From: an archaeon
Lineage (GTDB): Archaea; Thermoproteota; Nitrososphaeria; Nitrososphaerales; Nitrosopumilaceae
Reading direction: 5' to 3'
Assembly (NCBI GenBank): GCA_005240025.1
Contig: SBBK01000136.1
Location: 1-5,701 of the forward strand
DNA length: 5,701 bases
This document shows positions 1-5,335 of this stretch, in pieces. The position numbers and the translations under genes were made by a program. The notes below the pieces were generated by a model. It did no database searches. It had not been told where the DNA came from and saw nothing but the letters and a program-made list of their open reading frames with translations. Each line of letters opens with the position of its first letter. Within the stretch, counting starts at the first letter, position 1.

Positions 1-138
1 ATTTTTTATTATCGTCATGGTGTCGCCGTTTTTTAATCCAAGCTCATCCATCCATTTTTTTGGGAGCGAAATGGTGTATGTGGAGCCACCGCTAATCTGT
101 ATTCGTCGTGTCTGTTTGGTATCCTCAAGGGACTGCAA
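1..138 (-). CDS. AbrB/SpoVT-type DNA-binding domain protein, N-terminal part (runs off left edge)
   Basis: The minus strand is open from position 183 (stop codon at 186-184) to the left edge. The 46 codons from 138 encode a swapped-hairpin AbrB domain: after a short leader ending TKQTRR comes IQISGGSTYTISLPKKWM and then DELGLKNGDTMTII. The TISLPKKW / LKNGD pattern is typical of archaeal AbrB-type transcription factors, many of which carry a PhoU-like domain behind it. That C-terminal part would lie outside the window, so the fusion is an inference from family and context. No ATG or GTG occurs in the open frame before the domain; the TTG at 138-136 is the best start. The gene is divergent from the phosphate transport operon, which suggests it regulates that operon. 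It is a good candidate to bind the palindrome at 184-201. Confidence 0.8.
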   Translation of the reverse strand, partial: MQSLEDTKQTRRIQISGGSTYTISLPKKWMDELGLKNGDTMTIIKN

Positions 139-155
139 TGACTTGATATAGGAGG

Positions 156-164
156 AATAGTAAA
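156..164 (-). promoter_or_regulatory. possible TATA-like box of the AbrB-type gene
   Basis: Reading the minus strand, TTTACTATT lies about 22 bp upstream of the proposed TTG start at 138. This roughly fits an archaeal TATA box for a leaderless or nearly leaderless transcript. The match to TTTAWATA is imperfect, and the AT-rich palindrome further upstream could supply the box instead. Confidence 0.3.
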
Positions 165-183
165 TTCCGTTTTGCTCTTTATA

Positions 184-201
184 CTATATTGATCAATATA
201 G
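184..201. promoter_or_regulatory. perfect 18-bp palindrome in the divergent promoter region, probable operator
   Basis: CTATATTGATCAATATAG is identical to its own reverse complement over all 18 bases. It sits between the divergent AbrB-type gene (start 138) and pstC (start 265), about 46 bp from the first and 64 bp from the second. Dyad symmetry with no spacer is what a dimeric DNA-binding protein would recognise. The sequence also contains TATAT on each strand, so a bound protein could block TBP access on either side. Its role as an operator is inferred from symmetry and position. Confidence 0.55.
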
Positions 202-264
202 AACTATGTGCCCTCGATAGAATATGGGGATCACGGATAAGGCAAAATCGATGCATTTTCAGTA

Positions 265-1230
265 ATGCTGACAAACAAAAAAGGCGAAAGGAGATTTTCC
301 TCGGACAAAATCTTCAAAATTGCGGCAACTGTGAGCGGCGTGTATGTTTTGGTGATAATTGCACTGATGGTGTTTCAGCTATATTTTGAATCGCACGCAG
401 TCTGGGAGCGTGAGGGGCTGGACTTTTTGATTGGGTCCAGTTGGAATGCTGTGGAAGGAAGGGAGTCATTTGGTGCAGCGCCATACATTTTAGGCACACT
501 TGTTACTGCGCTCCTTGCAATGGCAATTGGTGTACCGCTGAGCATTGGCATTGCCATGTTTATCTCACAGGCACCAAAATTTCTCGCAGTCCCTCTTGGC
601 ATGCTTGTGGATCTTCTTGCAGCAGTTCCTAGCATTATCTACGGTTTTTGGGGGATTTTTGTTTTTAGGCAGTTTTTGCTAGACTTTGTTGAATATCCAC
701 TTTATGATGCACTTGGAGAAAACTCCTGGATTTTTTTATCGGCGCCGTTTGGATTGGATATCTTTACCGCAAGCATAATTCTGGCGATAATGATTATTCC
801 GACAATCTCTGCGGTCTCTAGAGAAATAATGATGGCAGTTCCACACCAGCAAAAAGAGGCCGCTTATATGCTTGGTGCAACCAGGTGGGAGATGTTCAGG
901 ATTTCAATATTCCCTTACGCAAAAACAGGGCTGATTGGCGCAGCAATTTTGGGACTCGGCAGAGCAGTAGGTGAAACCATGGCAGTAACCATGCTTATTG
1001 GAAACGCCACCGGACCGGGTGCATTTCCGCAATCGCTTTTCCAGCCGGGACAGACTATGTCCAGTATAATCGCAAACGAGTTCATCGAGGCCTCCCCAGC
1101 ATCGCTTCACCTGCCCGCACTGATAGGCGTGGGACTGATTCTGCTCCTTGTTGCCATATGCATCAATGTGGTCGCACACATACTTGTCTCAAGAATGCTC
1201 AAAGTAAAAGAAGGGGTCGTAAACGCATGA
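265..1230 (+). CDS. pstC: phosphate ABC transporter permease PstC
   Basis: This 321-residue protein is one of the two membrane subunits of the PstSCAB high-affinity phosphate importer. Hydrophobic segments are visible at roughly 17-40, 73-101, 110-136, 166-184, 222-246 and 283-309, matching the six-helix PstC fold. The cytoplasmic EAA loop that docks on the ATPase is at about 198-216 (EAAYMLGATRW, then IFPYAK), followed by the family motif GRAVGETMAV at 232-241. The length is normal for PstC. ATG 265 is the only ATG in frame after the stop at 238-240. No good Shine-Dalgarno precedes it, as expected for a first gene read from a leaderless or short-leader mRNA. Its last bases overlap pstA by ATGA. 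No pstS precedes it; the upstream neighbour is the divergent AbrB-type gene. Confidence 0.95.
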   Translation: MLTNKKGERRFSSDKIFKIAATVSGVYVLVIIALMVFQLYFESHAVWEREGLDFLIGSSWNAVEGRESFGAAPYILGTLVTALLAMAIGVPLSIGIAMFISQAPKFLAVPLGMLVDLLAAVPSIIYGFWGIFVFRQFLLDFVEYPLYDALGENSWIFLSAPFGLDIFTASIILAIMIIPTISAVSREIMMAVPHQQKEAAYMLGATRWEMFRISIFPYAKTGLIGAAILGLGRAVGETMAVTMLIGNATGPGAFPQSLFQPGQTMSSIIANEFIEASPASLHLPALIGVGLILLLVAICINVVAHILVSRMLKVKEGVVNA

Positions 1231-2147
1231 TGGCATCAACTCAGAAAAGGGCCGAATACCGGTTGCTCTTTAAGCAGAACGTCAAAAGAAGATTGCTCAT
1301 AAACAAGATTGCACTAGGTGCGGTTTTTTGCTGTGTCGTTTTAGCACTGATCCCGCTGGTAAGCATTCTCTTTGAGGTTTTCGAAAACGGTCTTTCTGCG
1401 TTGTCTGTGGAATTTCTAACCCAGCCCCCTGGTGCAATAGGCTCTGGCGAGGGAGGAATCGGGCCTGCCATTCAGGGCACCATGATAATAATCGGCATGT
1501 CAAGTCTTATAGGGGTCCCAATAGGGATAATGTCTGGAATCTACCTTGCGGAATTTGGTGACAACAGGCTTGGACGCACCATCAGATTCTTCAACGATGT
1601 CTTTATGGAGTTCCCGTCAATCGTCCTTGGAATCTTTGCATTTTTGACAATAGTGCTGCTTCTCGGTCACTTTACGCTGTGGGCTGGTGCATTTGCACTC
1701 TCGCTCATCATGTTTCCCATTGTTGCAAGAACAACCGAAGAATCTCTGAAGCTCGTTCCACTGACTTACCGGGAGGCAGGCCTTGCCATTGGCCTCAAAA
1801 AATGGGTTGTCACAGTAAGAATAGTTCTATCGGCAGCAAAAAGCGGCATGATTACCGGAATTTTGCTTGCGGTTGCAAGAATTGGAGGTGAGACTGCACC
1901 ACTCATAATGACCGTACTTGGGAGCAGCCAGTTTTTTGCAGGACTTGATTCCCCAATGGACGCATTACCACTCAGAATATGGAGGCTTTCGCTCTTGCCA
2001 TACGACAGTGCCCAAGCTCAGGGTTGGGGTGCCGCAGTCGTCTTGATAATCATAATTCTTGCAGTCAATATGGGTGTGAGATATTATTTTGCGACACGAA
2101 AGAGGAAAGGATTGCTTTCCAAACTCCTTGGGGGCTACAGGAAATGA
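1227..2147 (+). CDS. pstA: phosphate ABC transporter permease PstA
   Basis: This is the second membrane subunit of the phosphate importer and pairs with PstC. The chosen start gives 306 residues ([11 protein letters not shown]...). An upstream in-frame ATG at 1158 would lie inside pstC and add a hydrophilic, non-conserved stretch, so it was not used. ATG 1227 overlaps the pstC stop as ATGA, which suggests translational coupling. Membrane segments are apparent near 27-50, 82-108, 130-147, 150-167, 205-230 and 267-288. The EAA loop is at about 183-200 ([11 protein letters not shown]), and the PstA motif [11 protein letters not shown] is at 217-227. A basic tail (RKRKG) ends the protein. Length and topology are ordinary for the family, with no sign of damage. 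Confidence 0.95.
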   Translation: MMASTQKRAEYRLLFKQNVKRRLLINKIALGAVFCCVVLALIPLVSILFEVFENGLSALSVEFLTQPPGAIGSGEGGIGPAIQGTMIIIGMSSLIGVPIGIMSGIYLAEFGDNRLGRTIRFFNDVFMEFPSIVLGIFAFLTIVLLLGHFTLWAGAFALSLIMFPIVARTTEESLKLVPLTYREAGLAIGLKKWVVTVRIVLSAAKSGMITGILLAVARIGGETAPLIMTVLGSSQFFAGLDSPMDALPLRIWRLSLLPYDSAQAQGWGAAVVLIIIILAVNMGVRYYFATRKRKGLLSKLLGGYRK

Positions 2148-2956
2148 CTGCCATGATTGATATGCAGGATGCCAGGGCAGACATAGTAAAAGACGCACCA
2201 AACTACAAGATGATTGCCGAAAACGTTTCTGTCTTCTACGATGGGATTCAGGCCGTGAAAAACGTGACAATGAAGTTCAGAGAGAAAAGTGTTACCTCTC
2301 TGATTGGGCCATCGGGGTGCGGCAAGACTACGTTTCTTCGCTGCTTAAACAGAATGCACGACATGACAAAAAACGCCAGAGTCGAAGGAAGGATCCTACT
2401 TGATGGTCAGGACTTGTACTCAAAAGACGTTGATCCTATCTATCACCGGCGTAAAGTCGGCATGGTCTTTCAAAAACCAAACCCGTTTCCCACAATGTCG
2501 ATTTATGACAATGTCGCAGCAGGCCTCCGCCTAAACGGCGTAAAGGACAGGAAAATCCTTGATGAGATAGTCGAAGACTCACTTAGAATGTCGTACATTT
2601 GGGACGAAGTAAAAGACAACCTCAGAAAGCCTGCAATGGAACTGTCTGGGGGCCAGCAACAGCGCGTCTGCATTGCCAGGGCCCTAGCAATCCAGCCCGA
2701 GGTACTTTTGATGGACGAGCCTGCATCTGCACTGGACCCAATAGCCACTCAGAAAATCGAGGAAACAATTACCGAGCTTGCAAAAGAGTTTACAATAATC
2801 ATAGTCACGCACAACATGCAACAGGCGGTCCGGGTTTCCAACTACACCGCATTTATGTATCTGGGAGAGTTGATTGAATTTGACGAGACAAAAAAAATCT
2901 TCACTCAGCCAAGAAACGAACTCACGGCAAAATACGTAAAGGGGCAATTTGGCTAA
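2144..2956 (+). CDS. pstB: phosphate ABC transporter ATP-binding protein PstB
   Basis: This is the cytoplasmic ATPase that powers phosphate import through PstC-PstA. With start ATG 2144 it has 270 residues. All ABC motifs are intact: Walker A GPSGCGKT at 55-62, Q-loop Gln110 in VFQKPNPFP, signature LSGGQQQR at 167-174, Walker B VLLMDEP at 187-193, D-loop SALD at 195-198 and switch His223 in [17 protein letters not shown] and RCLNRMHD (66-73) are characteristic of PstB. The frame is open back to 1979, but that stretch lies wholly within pstA and is not PstB-like. ATG 2144 overlaps the pstA stop as ATGA. A second ATG at 2153 is possible but less parsimonious. Confidence 0.96.
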   Translation: MTAMIDMQDARADIVKDAPNYKMIAENVSVFYDGIQAVKNVTMKFREKSVTSLIGPSGCGKTTFLRCLNRMHDMTKNARVEGRILLDGQDLYSKDVDPIYHRRKVGMVFQKPNPFPTMSIYDNVAAGLRLNGVKDRKILDEIVEDSLRMSYIWDEVKDNLRKPAMELSGGQQQRVCIARALAIQPEVLLMDEPASALDPIATQKIEETITELAKEFTIIIVTHNMQQAVRVSNYTAFMYLGELIEFDETKKIFTQPRNELTAKYVKGQFG

Positions 2957-3604
2957 ATGACCCGCCTCATAGACCCGTCCCTTGAGGAACTTTCTTCCAT
3001 AATGTCTGAAATGGGTGATCTGTCGCTGCAGTCATTTGTGCTGGCAATTGACTCTTACCTTTATGGAAAAAATACAGTAAACCAGGTGCGTGATATTTCG
3101 AACGAGATTTCAAAAAAGTATTTCCAGGTGGCTGACCTGACATTTGAAATTCTCTTAAAGTACCAGCCCGTGGCAGACGACTTTAGGCTGGTCCGCTCAT
3201 CAATTGAGATATCGTACGGTTTTTCAAGGTTTGGCAGGTATGCATACGACATCATCCAGGTCCGGGATGCGTTTGGCGACATTTCAGAATGTGACAAGAG
3301 CTGGCTCATCGAAGTATCAAACAAGGTAAAGACGATGATCAAAGACGCCGTGATGTATTTTGCCGAACTTGACATCAGAAAGGCAATCACCATACAACAA
3401 AACGAGGAGTTTGTCGACCGCCTTTACAAGCAGCGCCTCCCAATGCTTATCAATTCAAATAATACGAAATGTGCCCTTGCAGAGGCGCTTGTGTTGCGAT
3501 ACCTTGAGAGAATTGCAGACCATGCCATTTTTATGAGTGATGCGATTAATTACATAGTCACGGGAAAACACAAGATCACAAAACAACCGGCAGGCAAACT
3601 GTAA
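2957..3604 (+). CDS. phoU: PhoU-type phosphate transport/signalling regulator
   Basis: This 215-residue protein is made of two PhoU helical repeats. The metal-binding-type motif appears well preserved near the C-terminus (YLERIADHA at 182-190, followed by IFMSDAINYIVTG) and more loosely in the first repeat (PVADDFRLVRSSIEISYGFSR near 71-91, then FGRYAYDI). Length fits single-chain PhoU proteins. In characterised bacteria PhoU restrains Pst transport and relays phosphate sufficiency to a sensor kinase; in archaea the partner is less clear. The ATG follows the pstB TAA with no gap, so the gene is the last member of the pstCAB-phoU operon. No signal peptide is seen, so it should be cytosolic. 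Confidence 0.93.
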   Translation: MTRLIDPSLEELSSIMSEMGDLSLQSFVLAIDSYLYGKNTVNQVRDISNEISKKYFQVADLTFEILLKYQPVADDFRLVRSSIEISYGFSRFGRYAYDIIQVRDAFGDISECDKSWLIEVSNKVKTMIKDAVMYFAELDIRKAITIQQNEEFVDRLYKQRLPMLINSNNTKCALAEALVLRYLERIADHAIFMSDAINYIVTGKHKITKQPAGKL

Positions 3605-3642
3605 TTCTACATGGACTCCGAAATCTATTTTGGATAGACTGA

Positions 3643-3653
3643 TTTTCATTTTT
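3643..3653 (+). terminator. possible T-rich terminator after phoU
   Basis: TTTTCATTTTT lies 38 bp after the phoU stop. Archaeal RNA polymerase commonly terminates at U-rich stretches without a strong hairpin, so this may end the pst operon. It sits just before the small zinc-ribbon ORF and could equally be part of that gene's promoter region. Confidence 0.3.
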
Positions 3654-3667
3654 AGCGGCATTGATTT

Positions 3668-3832
3668 GTGCCAGACGAAAGCTGCAGAAAATGCGGGGGT
3701 AGTCTGATTGACCATATGCGATGCACTGAGTGCAGGCAAATCATCTCCCGGATGTGCAAAAAATGCTTTCATATTTTGCATACCGGCAGATGTATGTGTT
3801 TTGGGTTTTCTAATTGGGGCGCAGCCAGCTGA
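3668..3832 (+). CDS. small cysteine-rich zinc-ribbon protein (54 aa), function unknown
   Basis: A 55-codon frame starts at GTG 3668 and ends at TGA 3830-3832. It encodes four Cys pairs: Cys6/Cys9 (CRKC), Cys19/Cys22 (CTEC), Cys30/Cys33 (CKKC) and Cys42/Cys44 (CMC), plus His16, His35 and His38. The spacing CxxC-x9-CxxC-x7-CxxC is typical of tandem zinc-ribbon or rubredoxin-like knuckles. Such regular cysteines would not be expected in non-coding DNA. An in-frame TGA at 3662-3664 makes GTG 3668 the only start that keeps the first CxxC; ATG 3716 would lose it. The protein has no signal peptide or membrane segment. It lies 63 bp after phoU and 64 bp before the next gene, all on the same strand. 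I do not recognise a specific family. A role in nucleic-acid or protein binding is only a guess from the fold. Confidence 0.68.
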   Translation: MPDESCRKCGGSLIDHMRCTECRQIISRMCKKCFHILHTGRCMCFGFSNWGAAS

Positions 3833-3860
3833 TTTAGCACGATGTGACGGACAAAAGAAC

Positions 3861-3876
3861 CGTAATCTTAATTACG
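3861..3876. repeat. inverted repeat overlapping a TATA-like box upstream of the first coiled-coil gene
   Basis: CGTAAT-CTTA-ATTACG has perfect 6-bp arms around a 4-bp centre. Its middle (CTTAATTA, 3867-3874) lies about 26 bp before the ATG at 3897, where the TATA box of a leaderless archaeal gene belongs. The repeat could therefore be both core promoter and operator. No regulator is known for it. Confidence 0.45.
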
Positions 3877-3896
3877 AACAAATTTTGCATTTTGAT

Positions 3897-4577
3897 ATGC
3901 GCAAGCTTGGATTACTGGCGTCGCTGATTTTGCTGGCGGGTGCAATCGCAGGACCTGTGGGAGTGACGGCAGAACCTGCCAAGACAGCAACCGAACAAAT
4001 CAGGGAATTTGAAATGAGCCAGGAAAAGAAGCTAGACGAAATCGCGTCAAAGCGCAAGGACAAACTCAAAGACGACGCAAAGCTCCGAGAGGAAACTCTG
4101 GAAAAGGTAAAGCAGAACCAGCTGGATCTCGAAAGAGAGCAAAAACGCATCAAAGAGGAACGTGAGGCGGCCCGACTTTTGGCAATAGAAAAACGCATAC
4201 AAAAGCTTGAGGAGATAAGGCAGATGAAGCAAGTCGCAAAGACCCAGGTCGAGGAGACCCAGAAAAAACGGGAGCAGGCACTGGACGAGCAAAAACAGTC
4301 AAACACGAGTGTGGAACTGACAAAAAGGGCAAAGGAACTCGAACTTGCGTCAAAGCGCGGAAAGGAAAAGGCAGTCGCCGAGCAAAACGAGATCCAGCTC
4401 AAGATGGAAATTAAGCGGAGAGATCTGGAAAGGCAGCTCAAGGAACAGCGGGACCTCCTAGAAAGCGAGGCGGCCAAGATGGCTCAGAAAAACTTTGAGA
4501 AAAAAATCGAAGTGGTAAAACAGATCAAGGAAGCAAAGAAACCCAAAAAAATAACGCCAAAACAGGAACTCAAATGA
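3897..4577 (+). CDS. secreted, highly charged coiled-coil protein, function unknown (paralogue A)
   Basis: This 226-residue protein begins with a classical Sec signal peptide: MRKLG, a hydrophobic core at 5-24 and a likely cleavage after VTA (25). The mature part is almost entirely Lys, Glu, Gln, Arg, Leu and Ala. From residue 28 to about 215 there is no proline and only one glycine (155), and the mature chain has no Cys, Trp, Tyr or His, so a long continuous helix or coiled coil is expected. The C-terminus is basic and proline-containing (KKPKKITPKQ). The frame is open further upstream, but those residues look non-coding and overlap the zinc-ribbon gene; ATG 3897 starts the signal peptide exactly and has a TATA-like box about 26 bp upstream. 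The next gene has a matching signal peptide. No enzyme motif or membrane anchor is visible. Extracytoplasmic scaffold or binding roles are possible but unproven. Confidence 0.85.
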   Translation: MRKLGLLASLILLAGAIAGPVGVTAEPAKTATEQIREFEMSQEKKLDEIASKRKDKLKDDAKLREETLEKVKQNQLDLEREQKRIKEEREAARLLAIEKRIQKLEEIRQMKQVAKTQVEETQKKREQALDEQKQSNTSVELTKRAKELELASKRGKEKAVAEQNEIQLKMEIKRRDLERQLKEQRDLLESEAAKMAQKNFEKKIEVVKQIKEAKKPKKITPKQELK

Positions 4578-4605
4578 CCTCCCAACCCCGGCATTACACA
4601 ATTAC

Positions 4606-4613
4606 TTTTTATA
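4606..4613 (+). promoter_or_regulatory. TATA box of the second coiled-coil gene
   Basis: TTTTTATA is centred about 26 bp upstream of the ATG at 4636. That is the archaeal TBP-site spacing for transcription starting at or next to the start codon. No Shine-Dalgarno sequence is present before the ATG, which agrees with a leaderless mRNA. It implies that this gene is transcribed separately from its upstream paralogue. Confidence 0.65.
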
Positions 4614-4620
4614 CCCAAAT

Positions 4621-4634
4621 CTGGTTTGCACCAG
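4621..4634. repeat. small inverted repeat immediately before the second coiled-coil gene
   Basis: CTGGT-TTGC-ACCAG has perfect 5-bp arms and ends one base before the ATG at 4636. If the mRNA is leaderless, the repeat lies between TATA box and start site and would act as DNA (an operator) rather than as an RNA hairpin. Short arms make chance occurrence plausible. Confidence 0.35.
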
Positions 4635-4635
4635 T

Positions 4636-5265
4636 ATGCAAAAACTAGGCATCATAGCTTCAACCCTTCTTTTGGCATCTGCAGTAATTGGTCCTGCTGG
4701 CATCTATGCAATAGACCCGACCGATACCCAGAGAGACTCAAAGGTAAAGCACGACGACACAAGGTCTGCATTCGATCAAAAACGTGCAGACCGACTCGAG
4801 GCGCAAAAACAGATGGCAGCTGACATCAAGGCAAAAATGAACGCCAAAAAGGCAGCCGCACAAAAAGACATCGACGCCGCAATATCTGCAAGAAACGTGG
4901 CTGTTGTGGCCCGTGACGCAGCAGTGTCTACTTCCGACTTTGTCGCCAAGCTCAAGGAGCAGGCAGACGAGGCAATCGCAAAAAGAAAGGCGGCCGGGGG
5001 CCCAAGCAAGGTCCAGGTAGCACTCGAAGGTGACAGAGACGCATTTGCAAAACGAATCTCAGAACACCAAGAAATGATCCCCAAGTCCGCTGAAAAAGAC
5101 ATCAAATATCTCAAGGAGAAAAAACACGACAGAATGAAGAAACTCAGGGCAGCAGACGCAGTAGACCAGGAATCGAAGGAAATCTCGCAGGTTGACGAAC
5201 AAAAGAAGGCCACAGAAACAAGAGATGCAGCATACGCTGCAATGCACCACAAAAACCGCAAGTAG
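4636..5265 (+). CDS. secreted, Ala/Lys-rich helical protein, function unknown (paralogue B)
   Basis: The protein has 209 residues. Its signal peptide (MQKLGIIASTLLLASAVIGP, likely cut after IYA at 25) aligns without gaps to that of the preceding gene, sharing KLG, AS, LLA and GP at the same positions. The mature chain is rich in Ala, Lys, Asp, Gln and Arg, without Cys or Trp. It looks like two helical regions, about 31-119 and 125-205, separated by a GGPS break (121-124). The tail is basic with histidines (MHHKNRK). Beyond the signal peptide, similarity to paralogue A is mainly compositional, so it could be a diverged duplicate or an unrelated helix behind a shared leader. The start is fixed by the signal peptide and by a TATA box about 26 bp upstream. 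A strong hairpin covers its stop codon. No function can be assigned. Confidence 0.86.
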   Translation: MQKLGIIASTLLLASAVIGPAGIYAIDPTDTQRDSKVKHDDTRSAFDQKRADRLEAQKQMAADIKAKMNAKKAAAQKDIDAAISARNVAVVARDAAVSTSDFVAKLKEQADEAIAKRKAAGGPSKVQVALEGDRDAFAKRISEHQEMIPKSAEKDIKYLKEKKHDRMKKLRAADAVDQESKEISQVDEQKKATETRDAAYAAMHHKNRK

Positions 5266-5291
5266 GCAAACTCGTATCCGATGTTGCCTAC
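5262..5291 (+). terminator. 8-bp hairpin spanning the stop codon of paralogue B, with T-rich tail
   Basis: GTAGGCAA (5262-5269) and TTGCCTAC (5284-5291) are perfect reverse complements around a 14-base loop. The left arm contains the TAG stop codon at 5263-5265. T-rich sequence follows from 5302 onward. It may stabilise the 3' end or help termination. The T-rich part is also the promoter of the next gene, so the two signals overlap. Confidence 0.5.
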
Positions 5292-5305
5292 CCGGTCACA
5301 GTTTA

Positions 5306-5313
5306 TTTTATAT
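5306..5313 (+). promoter_or_regulatory. TATA box of the radical SAM gene
   Basis: TTTTATAT is centred about 26 bp before the ATG at 5336, the expected distance for a leaderless archaeal transcript. No Shine-Dalgarno motif lies in the AT-rich stretch between it and the ATG. Confidence 0.65.
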
Positions 5314-5335
5314 TGGAATTTTTTTAAAACACATC

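Noticed and set aside
189..389. 66-codon plus-strand frame starting in the palindrome
   Set aside because: It overlaps pstC in another frame, starts at TTG inside the probable operator and has no recognisable domain, although it includes several cysteines.
1158..1226. Upstream ATG for pstA inside pstC
   Set aside because: It adds 23 hydrophilic residues encoded within the conserved pstC end. ATG 1227 with the ATGA overlap matches the next junction and the usual PstA length.
1979..2143. Upstream start for pstB within pstA
   Set aside because: The added 55 residues are an out-of-frame reading of the pstA C-terminus and have no PstB similarity; ATG 2144 gives the normal length.
3615..3635. Weak stem TCCGAAA...TTTTGGA after phoU as a hairpin terminator
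   Set aside because: It has one mismatch in seven pairs, few GC pairs and no T-tract directly after it, so it cannot be told from chance.
3455..3781. Minus-strand frame over the phoU end and the zinc-ribbon gene
   Set aside because: It has no motif or promoter, and both plus-strand genes it overlaps are better supported.
3708..3896. 63-residue N-terminal extension of paralogue A from TTG 3708
   Set aside because: The extension overlaps the zinc-ribbon gene, has no recognisable pattern, and would bury the signal peptide that begins exactly at ATG 3897.
3872..4477. Long minus-strand open frame (201 codons, Ser/Phe-rich) opposite paralogue A
   Set aside because: It is the antisense reading of a Lys/Glu-rich coding sequence, which yields Ser, Phe and Leu codons. 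The plus frame has a signal peptide, a promoter and a coherent helix pattern, so the minus frame is a shadow.
4776..5261. Minus-strand open frame (161 codons) opposite paralogue B
   Set aside because: It shows the same antisense effect of a Lys/Ala-rich gene. It has no recognisable domain and no TATA box at its start.
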